Both the position numbers and the translations under genes were made by a program. A DNA stretch of 64,000 bases, from contig CALSFV010000010.1 in the NCBI GenBank assembly GCA_943737045.1, positions 682,001 through 746,000 on the forward strand. Direction: 5' to 3'. Source of the stretch: Parapristionchus giblindavisi. Its lineage: Eukaryota > Nematoda > Chromadorea > Rhabditida > Diplogasteridae. Every line of letters starts with the position of its first letter. Position 1 is the first letter of the stretch. Shown here piece after piece: positions 37,581-50,674 of this stretch. The notes below the pieces were generated by a model. The model had not been told where the DNA came from. It did no database searches and saw nothing but the letters and a program-made list of their open reading frames with translations.

Positions 37581-39506
37581 TTATCTTGACCATATCAGAG
37601 TAAAAGCTACTTTTGTACTTCGGTCATTATAGCAGCAGTAAAATGTTACAGATCGACATGAACTGAAGTTTGTGTCATTCAGAATTTTTTCCTCTTTCAC
37701 ATAGTATATCACTCGATAAGTATCATTGACAATGTGACTTGTAACGAATTGTTTTGTACAAAAAACAGAGAGCACTGGAATATAAATTTGCATATTGGCC
37801 GTACTGACCACTTTGAAATAGTTTATCTTATTCAGAATTTTTCGCTCTTTCATTTGGTATATGACACGACAGGTATCATTTTCATTTTCATATTTCTCAA
37901 GTTATCTTGACCATATCAGAGTAAAAGCTACTTTTGTACTTCGGTCATTATAGCAGCAGTAACATGTTACAGATCGACATGAACTGAAGTTTGTATCATT
38001 CAGAATTTTTTCCTCTTTCACATAGTATATCACTCGATAAGTATCATTGACAATGTGACTTGTAACGAATTGTTTTGTACAAAAAACAGAGAGCACTGGA
38101 ATATAAATTTGCATATTGGCCGTACTGACCACTTTGAAATAGTTTATCTTATTCAGAATTTTTCGCTCTTCCATTTGGTATATGAAACGACAGGTATCAT
38201 TTTCATTTTCATATTTCTCAAGTTATCTTGACCATATCAGAGTAAAAGCTACTTTTGTACTTCGGTCATTATAGCAGCAGTAAAATGTTACAGATCGACA
38301 TGAACTGAAGTTTGTATCATTCAGAATTTTTTCCTCTTTCACATAGTATATCACTCGATAAGTATCATTGACAATGTGACTTGTAACGAATTGTTTTGTA
38401 CAAAAAACAGAGAGCACTGGAATATAAATTTGCATATTGGCCGTACTGACCACTTTGAAATAGTTTATCTTATTCAGAATTTTTCGCTCTTTCATTTGGT
38501 ATATGACACGACAGGTATCATTTTCATTTTCATATTTCTCAAGTTATCTTGACCATATCAGAGTAAAAGCTACTTTTGTACTTCGGTCATTATAGCAGCA
38601 GTAAAATGTTACAGATCGACATGAACTGAAGTTTGTGTCATTCAGAATTTTTTCCTCTTTCACATAGTATATCACTCGATAAGTATCATTGACAATGTGA
38701 CTTGTAACGAATTGTTTTGTACAAAAAACAGAGAGCACTGGAATATAAATTTGCATATTGGCCGTACTGACCACTTTGAAATAGTTTATCTTATTCAGAA
38801 TTTTTCGCTCTTTCATTTGGTATATGACACGACAGGTATCATTTTCATTTTCATATTTCTCAAGTTATCTTGACCATATCAGAGTAAAAGCTACTTTTGT
38901 ACTTCGGTCATTATAGCAGCAGTAACATGTTACAGATCGACATGAACTGAAGTTTGTATCATTCAGAATTTTTTCCTCTTTCACATAGTATATCACTCGA
39001 TAAGTATCATTGACAATGTGACTTGTAACGAATTGTTTTGTACAAAAAACAGAGAGCACTGGAATATAAATTTGCATATTGGCCGTACTGACCACTTTGA
39101 AATAGTTTATCTTATTCAGAATTTTTCGCTCTTCCATTTGGTATATGAAACGACAGGTATCATTTTCATTTTCATATTTCTCAAGTTATCTTGACCATAT
39201 CAGAGTAAAAGCTACTTTTGTACTTCGGTCATTATAGCAGCAGTAAAATGTTACAGATCGACATGAACTGAAGTTTGTATCATTCAGAATTTTTTCCTCT
39301 TTCACATAGTATATCACTCGATAAGTATCATTGACAATGTGACTTGTAACGAATTGTTTTGTACAAAAAACAGAGAGCACTGGAATATAAATTTGCATAT
39401 TGGCCGTACTGACCACTTTGAAATAGTTTATCTTATTCAGAATTTTTCGCTCTTTCATTTGGTATATGACACGACAGGTATCATTTTCATTTTCATATTT
39501 CTCAAG
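37581..39506. repeat. Trimer duplication (2 x 963 bp)
   Basis: Monomers 37902 and 38865 both carry the same set of private changes: gtaacatgtt, ctcttccatttgg and atatgaaacg. Their neighbours match as well (gtgtc copy before, gtatc copy after), giving the tandem trimers 37581-38543 and 38544-39506. Block 2 therefore kept duplicating locally without copying the nearby retrotransposon. Confidence 0.8.
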
Positions 39507-42500
39507 TTATCTTGACCATATCAGAGTAAAAGCTACTTTTGTACTTCGGTCATTATAGCAGCAGTAAAATGTTACAGATCGACATGAACTGAAGTTTGTA
39601 TCATTCAGAATTTTTTCCTCTTTCACATAGTATATCACTCGATAAGTATCATTGACAATGTGACTTGTAACGAATTGTTTTGTACAAAAAACAGAGAGCA
39701 CTGGAATATAAATTTGCATATTGGCCGTACTGACCACTTTGAAATAGTTTATCTTATTCAGAATTTTTCGCTCTTTCATTTGGTATATGACACGACAGGT
39801 ATCATTTTCATTTTCATATTTCTCAAGTTATCTTGACCATATCAGAGTAAAAGCTACTTTTGTACTTCGGTCATTATAGCAGCAGTAAAATGTTACAGAT
39901 CGACATGAACTGAAGTTTGTGTCATTCAGAATTTTTTCCTCTTTCACATAGTATATCACTCGATAAGTATCATTGACAATGTGACTTGTAACGAATTGTT
40001 TTGTACAAAAAACAGAGAGCACTGGAATATAAATTTGCATATTGGCCGTACTGACCACTTTGAAATAGTTTATCTTATTCAGAATTTTTCGCTCTTTCAT
40101 TTGGTATATGACACGACAGGTATCATTTTCATTTTCATATTTCTCAAGTTATCTTGACCATATCAGAGTAAAAGCTACTTTTGTACTTCGGTCATTATAG
40201 CAGCAGTAAAATGTTACAGATCGACATGAACTGAAGTTTGTATCATTCAGAATTTTTTCCTCTTTCACATAGTATATCACTCGATAAGTATCATTGACAA
40301 TGTGACTTGTAACGAATTGTTTTGTACAAAAAACAGAGAGCACTGGAATATAAATTTGCATATTGGCCGTACTGACCACTTTGAAATAGTTTATCTTATT
40401 CAGAATTTTTCGCTCTTTCATTTGGTATATGACACGACAGGTATCATTTTCATTTTCATATTTCTCAAGTTATCTTGACCATATCAGAGTAAAAGCTACT
40501 TTTGTACTTCGGTCATTATAGCAGCAGTAAAATGTTACAGATCGACATGAGCTGAAGTTTGTGTCATTCAGAATTTTTTCCTCTTTCACATAGTATATCA
40601 CTCGATAAGTATCATTGACAATGTGACTTGTAACGAATTGTTTTGTACAAAAAACAGAGAGCACTGGAATATAAATTTGCATATTGGCCGTACTGACCAC
40701 TTTGAAATAGTTTATCTTATTCAGAATTTTTCGCTCTTTCATTTGGTATATGACACGACAGGTATCATTTTCATTTTCATATTTCTCAAGTTATCTTGAC
40801 CATATCAGAGTAAAAGCTACTTTTGTACTTCGGTCATTATAGCAGCAGTAAAATGTTACAGATCGACATGAACTGAAGTTTGTATCATTCAGAATTTTTT
40901 CCTCTTTCACATAGTATATCACTCGATAAGTATCATTGACAATGTGACTTGTAACGAATTGTTTTGTACAAAAAACAGAGAGCACTGGAATATAAATTTG
41001 CATATTGGCCGTACTGACCACTTTGAAATAGTTTATCTTATTCAGAATTTTTCGCTCTTTCATTTGGTATATGACACGACAGGTATCATTTTCATTTTCA
41101 TATTTCTCAAGTTATCTTGACCATATCAGAGTAAAAGCTACTTTTGTACTTCGGTCATTATAGCAGCAGTAAAATGTTACAGATCGACATGAGCTGAAGT
41201 TTGTGTCATTCAGAATTTTTTCCTCTTTCACATAGTATATCACTCGATAAGTATCATTGACAATGTGACTTGTAACGAATTGTTTTGTACAAAAAACAGA
41301 GAGCACTGGAATATAAATTTGCATATTGGCCGTACTGACCACTTTGAAATAGTTTATCTTATTCAGAATTTTTCGCTCTTTCATTTGGTATATGACACGA
41401 CAGGTATCATTTTCATTTTCATATTTCTCAAGTTATCTTGACCATATCAGAGTAAAAGCTACTTTTGTACTTCGGTCATTATAGCAGCAGTAAAATGTTA
41501 CAGATCGACATGAACTGAAGTTTGTGTCATTCAGAATTTTTTCCTCTTTCACATAGTATATCACTCGATAAGCATCATTGACAATGTGACTTGTAACGAA
41601 TTGTTTTGTACAAAAAACAGAGAGCACTGGAATATAAATTTGCATATTGGCCGTACTGACCACTTTGAAATAGTTTATCTTATTCAGAATTTTTCGCTCT
41701 TTCATTTGGTATATGACACGACAGGTATCATTTTCATTTTCATATTTCTCAAGTTATCTTGACCATATCAGAGTAAAAGCTACTTTTGTACTTCGGTCAT
41801 TATAGCAGCAGTAAAATGTTACAGATCGACATGAACTGAAGTTTGTATCATTCAGAATTTTTTCCTCTTTCACATAGTATATCACTCGATAAGTATCATT
41901 GACAATGTGACTTGTAACGAATTGTTTTGTACAAAAAACAGAGAGCACTGGAATATAAATTTGCATATTGGCCGTACTGACCACTTTGAAATAGTTTATC
42001 TTATTCAGAATTTTTCGCTCTTTCATTTGGTATATGACACGACAGGTATCATTTTCATTTTCATATTTCTCAAGTTATCTTGACCATATCAGAGTAAAAG
42101 CTACTTTTGTACTTCGGTCATTATAGCAGCAGTAAAATGTTACAGATCGACATGAACTGAAGTTTGTGTCATTCAGAATTTTTTCCTCTTTCACATAGTA
42201 TATCACTCGATAAGTATCATTGACAATGTGACTTGTAACGAATTGTTTTGTACAAAAAACAGAGAGCACTGGAATATAAATTTGCATATTGGCCGTACTG
42301 ACCACTTTGAAATAGTTTATCTTATTCAGAATTTTTCGCTCTTTCATCTGGTATATGACACGACAGGTATCATTTTCATTTTCATATTTCTCAAGTTATC
42401 TTGACCATATCAGAGTAAAAGCTACTTTTGTACTTCGGTCATTATAGCAGCAGTAAAATGTTACAGATCGACATGAACTGAAGTTTGTGTCATTCAGAAT

Positions 42501-44657
42501 TTTTTCCTCTTTCACATAGTATATCACTCGATAAGTATCATTGACAATGTGACTTGTAACGAATTGTTTTGTACAAAAAACAGAGAGCACTGGAATATAA
42601 ATTTGCATATTGGCCGTACTGACCACTTTGAAATAGTTTATCTTATTCAGAATTTTTCGCTCTTTCATTTGGTATATGACACGACAGGTATCATTTTCAT
42701 TTTCATATTTCTCAAGTTATCTTGACCATATCAGAGTAAAAGCTACTTTTGTACTTCGGTCATTATAGCAGCAGTAAAATGTTACAGATCGACAAGAACT
42801 GAAGTTTGTATCATTCAGAATTTTTTCCTCTTTCACATAGTATATCACTCGATAAGTATCATTGACAATGTGACTTGTAACGAATTGTTTTGTACAAAAA
42901 ACAGAGAGCACTGGAATATAAATTTGCATATTGGCCGTACTGACCACTTTGAAATAGTTTATCTTATTCAGAATTTTTCGCTCTTTCATTTGGTATATGA
43001 CACGACAGGTATCATTTTCATTTTCATATTTCTCAAGTTATCTTGACCATATCAGAGTTAAAGCTACTTTTGTACTTCGGTCATTATAGCAGCAGTAAAA
43101 TGTTACAGATCGACATGAACTGAAGTTTGTATCATTCAGAATTTTTTCCTCTTTCACATAGTATATCACTCGATAAGTATCATTGACAATGTGACTTGTA
43201 ACGAATTGTTTTGTACAAAAAACAGAGAGCACTGGAATATAAATTTGCATATTGGCCGTACTTACCACTTTGAAATAGTTTATCTTATTCAGAATTTTTC
43301 GCTCTTTCATTTGGTATATGACACGACAGGTATCATTTTCATTTTCATATTTCTCAAGTTATCTTGACCATATCAGAGTAAAAGCTACTTTTGTACTTCG
43401 GTCATTATAGCAGCAGTAAAATGTTACAGATCGACATGAACTGAAGTTTGTATCATTCAGAATTTTTTTCCTCTTTCACATAGTATATCACTCGATAAGT
43501 ATCATTGACAATGTGACTTGTAACGAATTGTTTTGTACAAAAAACAGAGAGCACTGGAATATAAATTTGCATATTGGCCGTACTTACCACTTTGAAATAG
43601 TTTATCTTATTCAGAATTTTTCGCTCTTTCATTTGGTATATGACACGACAGGTATCATTTTCATTTTCATATTTCTCAAGTTATCTTGACCATATCAGAG
43701 TAAAAGCTACTTTTGTACTTCGGTCATTATAGCAGCAGTAAAATGTTACAGATCGACATGAACTGAAGTTTGTATCATTCAGAATTTTTTTCCTCTTTCA
43801 CATAGTATATCACTCGATAAGTATCATTGACAATGTGACTTGTAACGAATTGTTTTGTACAAAAAACAGAGAGCACTGGAATATAAATTTGCATATTGGC
43901 CGTACTGACCACTTTGAAATAGTTTATCTTATTCAGAATTTTTCGCTCTTTCATTTGGTATATGACACGACAGGTATCATTTTCATTTTCATATTTCTCA
44001 AGTTATCTTGACCATATCAGAGTAAAAGCTACTTTTGTACTTCGGTCATTATAGCAGCAGTAAAATGTTACAGATCGACATGAACTGAAGTTTGTATCAT
44101 TCAGAATTTTTTCCTCTTTCACATAGTATATCACTCGATAAGTATCATTGACAATGTGACTTGTAACGAATTGTTTTGTACAAAAAACAGAGAGCACTGG
44201 AATATAAATTTGCATATTGGCCGTACTGACCACTTTGAAATAGTTTATCTTATTCAGAATTTTTCGCTCTTTCATTTGGTATATGACACGACAGGTATCA
44301 TTTTCATTTTCATATTTCTCAAGTTATCTTGACCATATCAGAGTAAAAGCTACTTTTGTACTTCGGTCATTATAGCAGCAGTAAAATGTTACAGATCGAC
44401 ATGAACTGAAGTTTGTGTCATTCAGAATTTTTTCCTCTTTCACATAGTATATCACTCGATAAGTATCATTGACAATGTGACTTGTAACGAATTGTTTTGT
44501 ACAAAAAACAGAGAGCACTGGAATATAAATTTGCATATTGGCCGTACTGACCACTTTGAAATAGTTTATCTTATTCAGAATTTTTCGCTCTTTCATTTGG
44601 TATATGACACGACAGGTATCATTTTCATTTTCATATTTCTCAAGTTATCTTGACCAT

Positions 44658-44665
44658 ATCAGAGT
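44658..44665. repeat. 8-bp target-site duplication of the foldback element, left copy
   Basis: The sequence ATCAGAGT, part of the normal satellite ccatatcagagtaaaag, directly precedes the left terminal inverted repeat. It is repeated at 45552-45559 right after the element. Removing 886 bp plus one 8-bp copy restores a perfect 321-bp monomer (anchor 44645 to 45860 = 321 + 894). Confidence 0.95.
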
Positions 44666-44692
44666 GGTGATATGACACGTGTGAGAAATGAG
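44666..44692 (+). repeat. Left terminal inverted repeat of the foldback element
   Basis: Twenty-seven bases starting GGTGATATGACACGTG. They match the inverted right end with one mismatch (T versus C in GGTGATAyGACACG). It abuts the 8-bp duplication ATCAGAGT. Confidence 0.93.
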
Positions 44693-45006
44693 AATGGAAG
44701 TTCCACTTGAGAGACGAATTATTTGAAAGAGACAGAAGTGAGAAATGAGATAAGAAACGACCGAATCGGAGAGGGCATAATGTGAGTAATGATCTGAGAA
44801 ATGCATAATTGAAAATGGAAGACGTGAGAAGTGACTTTTGAAATGAAAGCGTGGAAAGCGACATTTGGGGAAAATGTGATTAGAAAACGATGTTCACGAA
44901 AAACATTAATTAGAAAAAGATGTTCAAGAAAAAAACTTTTGTGAAATTACCGATGTCAATGAAATTATAGACATATATCATCAACAACAATAATCTCCGG
45001 TATTTT

Positions 45007-45218
45007 TTGCTCGCGGAGCACTCCGTTCAATCCCGTGGTGTACGCCGTGGGGTACATCGCGGGGTAGAACCTTTAGACAGGGTACCCCGCGAGCTGTGGC
45101 CTCTACACGCGGCGCCCCGCGAGGTGGAAGACGGTGTGCCCGTGGGGCGCGAGGCATACCGTCCCTTTCACACCGTGGTGTTCCCCGCGAGATTTGGCCT
45201 CTCAACGGTGCGCCCCGC
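45007..45218. repeat. GC-rich core of the foldback element
   Basis: About 212 bp of GC-rich sequence in an otherwise AT-rich window. It contains repeated ccccgcgag and ggggt/gcgcc motifs. Two 36-bp stretches, 45085-45120 and 45183-45218, are direct repeats with about 30 identities by hand alignment; each reads ccccgcgag...ggcctct...gcgccccgc. The core is enclosed by the 14-bp inner inverted repeat. Open frames here are Arg/Gly/Pro-rich and look like composition artefacts. It could be a captured sequence or an older nested insertion. Confidence 0.75.
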
Positions 45219-45524
45219 AAAATACCGGAGATCTTAAACAAAAAAATCAAAACTTGTTTCCCGTTGAGGTATTTCCTTGTCGTCAATTTCAGGATTAGGT
45301 GTTTCCTCATCGGTATTTTCACAAATGGTCTTTTCTTGAAAATCAATTTCTGATGAGATTTTTCTGAAGTCACATTTCATATAATTTTATTCCCATCATA
45401 TTTTTCCCAAATGTCGCTTTCCACGAATTCATGCTGAATGTCATTTCTCACAACTTCAATATTCAATTAAACATTTCTCATATCATTCTTCTAACTCGCC
45501 TTATCACAATCGGTCGTTTCCTTT

Positions 45525-45551
45525 CTCATTTCTCACACGTGTCGTATCACC
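45525..45551 (-). repeat. Right terminal inverted repeat of the foldback element
   Basis: The inverse of the left end, finishing ...CGTGTCGTATCACC at 45551 and followed at once by the second ATCAGAGT (45552-45559). Confidence 0.93.
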
Positions 45552-45559
45552 ATCAGAGT
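45552..45559. repeat. 8-bp target-site duplication of the foldback element, right copy
   Basis: ATCAGAGT, identical to 44658-44665, then the satellite continues as aaaagctac. Confidence 0.95.
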
Positions 45560-46501
45560 AAAAGCTACTTTTGTACTTCGGTCATTATAGCAGCAGTAAA
45601 ATGTTACAGATCGACATGAACTGAAGTTTGTATCATTCAGAATTTTTTCCTCTTTCACATAGTATATCACTCGATAAGTACCATTGACAATGTGACTTGT
45701 AACGAATTGTTTTGTACAAAAAACAGAGAGCACTGGAATATAAATTTGCATATTGGCCGTACTTACCACTTTGAAATAGTTTATCTTATTCAGAATTTTT
45801 CGCTCTTTCATTTGGTATATGACACGACAGGTATCATTTTCATTTTCATATTTCTCAAGTTATCTTGACCATATCAGAGTAAAAGCTACTTTTGTACTTC
45901 GGTCATTATAGCAGCAGTAAAATGTTACAGATCGACATGAACTGAAGTTTGTGTCATTCAGAATTTTTTCCTCTTTCACATAGTATATCACTCGATAAGT
46001 ATCATTGACAATGTGACTTGTAACGAATTGTTTTGTACAAAAAACAGAGAGCACTGGAATATAAATTTGCATATTGGCCGTACTGACCACTTTGAAATAG
46101 TTTATCTTATTCAGAATTTTTCGCTCTTTCATTTGGTATATGACACGACAGGTATCATTTTCATTTTCATATTTCTCAAGTTATCTTGACCATATCAGAG
46201 TTAAAGCTACTTTTGTACTTCGGTCATTATAGCAGCAGTAAAATGTTACAGATCGACATGAACTGAAGTTTGTATCATTCAGAATTTTTTCCTCTTTCAC
46301 ATAGTATATCACTCGATAAGTATCATTGACAATGTGACTTGTAACGAATTGTTTTGTACAAAAAACAGAGAGCACTGGAATATAAATTTGCATATTGGCC
46401 GTACTTACCACTTTGAAATAGTTTATCTTATTCAGAATTTTTCGCTCTTTCATTTGGTATATGACACGACAGGTATCATTTTAATTTTCATATTTCTCAA
46501 G

Positions 46502-49069
46502 TTATCTTGACCATATCAGAGTAAAAGCTACTTTTGTACTTCGGTCATTATAGCAGCAGTAAAATGTTACAGATCGACATGAACAGAAGTTTGTGTCATT
46601 CAGAATTTTTTCCTCTTTCACATAGTATATCACTCGATAAGTATCATTGACAATGTGACTTGTAACGAATTGTTTTGTACAAAAAACAGAGAGCACTGGA
46701 ATATAAATTTGCATATTGGCCGTACTGACCACTTTGAAATAGTTTATCTTATTCAGAATTTTTCGCTCTTTCATTTGGTATATGACACGACAGGTATCAT
46801 TTTCATTTTCATATTTCTCAAGTTATCTTGACCATATCAGAGTAAAAGCTACTTTTGTACTTCGGTCATTATAGCAGCAGTAAAATGTTACAGATCGACA
46901 TGAACTGAAGTTTGTATCATTCAGAATTTTTTCCTCTTTCACATAGTATATCACTCGATAAGTATCATTGACAATGTGACTTGTAACGAATTGTTTTGTA
47001 CAAAAAACAGAGAGCACTGGAATATAAATTTGCATATTGGCCGTACTTACCACTTTGAAATAGTTTATCTTATTCAGAATTTTTCGCTCTTTCATTTGGT
47101 ATATGACACGACAGGTATCATTTTAATTTTCATATTTCTCAAGTTATCTTGACCATATCAGAGTAAAAGCTACTTTTGTACTTCGGTCATTATAGCAGCA
47201 GTAAAATGTTACAGATCGACATGAACTGAAGTTTGTATCATTCAGAATTTTTTCCTCTTTCACATAGTATATCACTCGATAAGTATCATTGACAATGTGA
47301 CTTGTAACGAATTGTTTTGTACAAAAAACAGAGAGCACTGGAATATAAATTTGCATATTGGCCGTACTGACCACTTTGAAATAGTTTATCTTATTCAGAA
47401 TTTTTCGCTCTTTCATTTGGTATATGACACGACAGGTATCATTTTCATTTTCATATTTCTCAAGTTATCTTGACCATATCAGAGTAAAAGCTACTTTTGT
47501 ACTTCGGTCATTATAGCAGCAGTAAAATGTTACAGATCGACATGAACTGAAGTTTGTATCATTCAGAATTTTTTCCTCTTTCACATAGTATATCACTCGA
47601 TAAGTATCATTGACAATGTGACTTGTAACGAATTGTTTTGTACAAAAAACAGAGAGCACTGGAATATAAATTTGCATATTGGCCGTACTTACCACTTTGA
47701 AATAGTTTATCTTATTCAGAATTTTTCGCTCTTTCATTTGGTATATGACACGACAGGTATCATTTTAATTTTCATATTTCTCAAGTTATCTTGACCATAT
47801 CAGAGTAAAAGCTACTTTTGTACTTCGGTCATTATAGCAGCAGTAAAATGTTACAGACCGACATGAACAGAAGTTTGTGTCATTCAGAATTTTTTCCTCT
47901 TTCACATAGTATATCACTCGATAAGTATCATTGACAATGTGACTTGTAACGAATTGTTTTGTACAAAAAACAGAGAGCACTGGAATATAAATTTGCATAT
48001 TGGCCGTACTGACCACTTTGAAATAGTTTATCTTATTCAGAATTTTTCGCTCTTTCATTTGGTATATGACACGACAGGTATCATTTTCATTTTCATATTT
48101 CTCAAGTTATCTTGACCATATCAGAGTAAAAGCTACTTTTGTACTTCGGTCATTATAGCAGCAGTAAAATGTTACAGATCGACATGAACTGAAGTTTGTA
48201 TCATTCAGAATTTTTTCCTCTTTCACATAGTATATCACTCGATAAGTATCATTGACAATGTGACTTGTAACGAATTGTTTTGTACAAAAAACAGAGAGCA
48301 CTGGAATATAAATTTGCATATTGGCCGTACTTACCACTTTGAAATAGTTTATCTTATTCAGAATTTTTCGCTCTTTCATTTGGTATATGACACGACAGGT
48401 ATCATTTTAATTTTCATATTTCTCAAGTTATCTTGACCATATCAGAGTAAAAGCTACTTTTGTACTTCGGTCATTATAGCAGCAGTAAAATGTTACAGAT
48501 CGACATGAACTGAAGTTTGTATCATTCAGAATTTTTTCCTCTTTCACATAGTATATCACTCGATAAGTATCATTGACAATGTGACTTGTAACGAATTGTT
48601 TTGTACAAAAAACAGAGAGCACTGGAATATAAATTTGCATATTGGCCGTACTTACCACTTTGAAATAGTTTATCTTATTCAGAATTTTTCGCTCTTTCAT
48701 TTGGTATATGACACGACAGGTATCATTTTAATTTTCATATTTCTCAAGTTATCTTGACCATATCAGAGTAAAAGCTACTTTTGTACTTCGGTCATTATAG
48801 CAGCAGTAAAATGTTACAGATCGACATGAACAGAAGTTTGTGTCATTCAGAATGTTTTCCTCATTCACATAGTATATCACTCGATAAGTATCATTGACAA
48901 TGTGACTTGTAACGAATTGTTTTGTACAAAAAACAGAGAGCACTGGAATATAAATTTGCATATTGGCCGTACTGACCACTTTGAAATAGTTTATCTTATT
49001 CAGAATTTTTCGCTCTTTCATTTGGTATATGACACGACAGGTATCATTTTCATTTTCATATTTCTCAAG
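46502..49069. repeat. Local repeats marked by gaacagaagtttg
   Basis: Monomers with gaacagaag start at 46502, 47786 and 48749, spaced four and three monomers apart. Each is preceded by a copy with gtacttacc and then ttttaattttcat. The same gaacagaag and ttttaattttcat pairing also occurs once in block 1, at 24473. The 48749 copy has extra private changes (gaatgttttcc, ctcattcac). Confidence 0.65.
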
Positions 49070-50674
49070 TTATCTTGACCATATCAGAGTAAAAGCTACT
49101 TTTGTACTTCGGTCATTATAGCAGCAGTAAAATGTTACAGATCGACATGAACTGAAGTTTGTATCATTCAGAATTTTTTCCTCTTTCACATAGTATATCA
49201 CTCGATAAGTATCATTGACAATGTGACTTGTAACGAATTGTTTTGTACAAAAAACAGAGAGCACTGGAATGTAAATTTGCATATTGGCCGTACTGACCAC
49301 TTTGAAATAGTTTATCTTATTCAGAATTTTTCGCTCTTTCATTTGGTATATGACACGACAGGTATCATTTTCATTTTCATATTTCTCAAGTTATCTTGAC
49401 CATATCAGAGTAAAAGCTACTTTTGTACTTCGGTCATTATAGCAGCAGTAAAATGTTACAGATCGACATGAACTGAAGTTTGTGCCATTCAGAATTTTTT
49501 CCTCTTTCACATAGTATATCACTCGATAAGTATCATTGACAATGTGACTTGTAACGAATTGTTTTGTTCAAAAAACAGAGAGCACTGGAATATAAATTTG
49601 CATATTGGCCGTACTGACCACTTTGAAATAGTTTATCTTATTCAGAATTTTTCGCTCTTTCATTTGGTATATGACACGACAGGTATCATTTTAATTTTCA
49701 TATTTCTCAAGTTATCTTGATCATATCAGAGTAAAAGCTACTTTTGTACTTCGGTCATTATAGCAGCAGTAAAATGTTACAGATCGACATGAGCTGAAGT
49801 TTGTGTCATTCAGAATTTTTTCCTCTTTCACATAGTATATCACTCGATAAGTATCATTGACAATGTGACTTGTAACGAATTGTTTTGTACAAAAAACAGA
49901 GAGCACTGGAATATAAATTTGCATATTGGCCGTACTGACCACTTTGAAATAGTTTATCTTATTCAGAATTTTTCGCTCTTTCATTTGGTATATGACACGA
50001 CAGGTATCATTTTCATTTTCATATTTCTCAAGTTATCTTGACCATATCAGAGTAAAAGCTACTTTTGTACTTCGGTCATTATAGCAGCAGTAAAATGTTA
50101 CAGATCGACATGAACTGAAGTTTGTGTCATTCAGAATTTTTTCCTCTTTCACATAGTATATCATTCGATAAGTATCATTGACAATGTGACTTGTAACGAA
50201 TTGTTTTGTACCAAAAACAGAGAGCACTGGAATACAAATTTGCATATTGGCCGTTCTGACCACTTTGAAATAGTTTATCTTATTCAGAATTTTTCGCTCT
50301 TTCGTTTGGTATATGACACGACATGTATCATTTTCATTTTCATATTTCTCAAGTTATCTTGACCATATCAGAGTAAAAGCTACTTTTGTACTTCGGTCAT
50401 TATAGCAGCAGTAAAATGTTACAGATCGACATGAACTGAAGTTTGTGTCATTCAGAATTTTTTCCTCTTTCACATAGTATATCACTCGATAAGTATCATT
50501 GACAATGTGACTTGTAACGAATTGTTTTGTACAAAAAACAGAGAGCACTGGAATATAAATTTGCATATTGGCCGTACTGACCACTTTGAAATAGTTTATC
50601 TTATTCAGAATTTTTCGCTCTTTCATTTGGTATATGACACGACAGGTATCATTTTCATTTTCATATTTCTCAAG

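Larger units (their letters stand above)
37233..44665. repeat. 321-bp satellite array, block 2 (23 full monomers)
   Basis: The array resumes in phase after the retrotransposon; anchors run 37260, 37581 ... 44324. All copies are B-derived, mostly the tttgtatcattc or tttgtgtcattc variants; none is type A. The copies at 43359 and 43681 each have an extra T in the gaatttttttcc run (322 bp), are adjacent, and probably come from one tandem duplication. A gtacttacc change marks several copies here and reappears beyond the second transposon. The last copy is cut at 44665. Confidence 0.97.
44666..45551. mobile_element. Non-autonomous foldback / MITE-like DNA transposon with 8-bp TSD
   Basis: An 886-bp insertion bounded by terminal inverted repeats that match 26 of 27 bases (left 44666-44692, right 45525-45551), beginning GGTGATA and containing GACACGTGTGAG. 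The arms of about 320 bp are diverged inverted copies. A 19-bp block gtggaaagcgacatttggg at 44851-44869 matches 45406-45424 inverted without mismatch. A further 14-bp perfect inverted pair (atctccggtatttt, 44993-45006 and 45219-45232) closes around a GC-rich core. The left arm is about 58 bp longer, apparently from an internal repeat of gtgagaaatgaga (44681 and 44738). No transposase is encoded. An 8-bp TSD fits hAT, P, Merlin and some Mutator/foldback groups; the superfamily is left open. Confidence 0.92.

Noticed and set aside
44981..45373. Arg/Gly/Pro-rich open frames in the foldback core, both strands
   Set aside because: GC-rich repeats lack stop codons by composition; the frames run into the arms and overlap each other on both strands.
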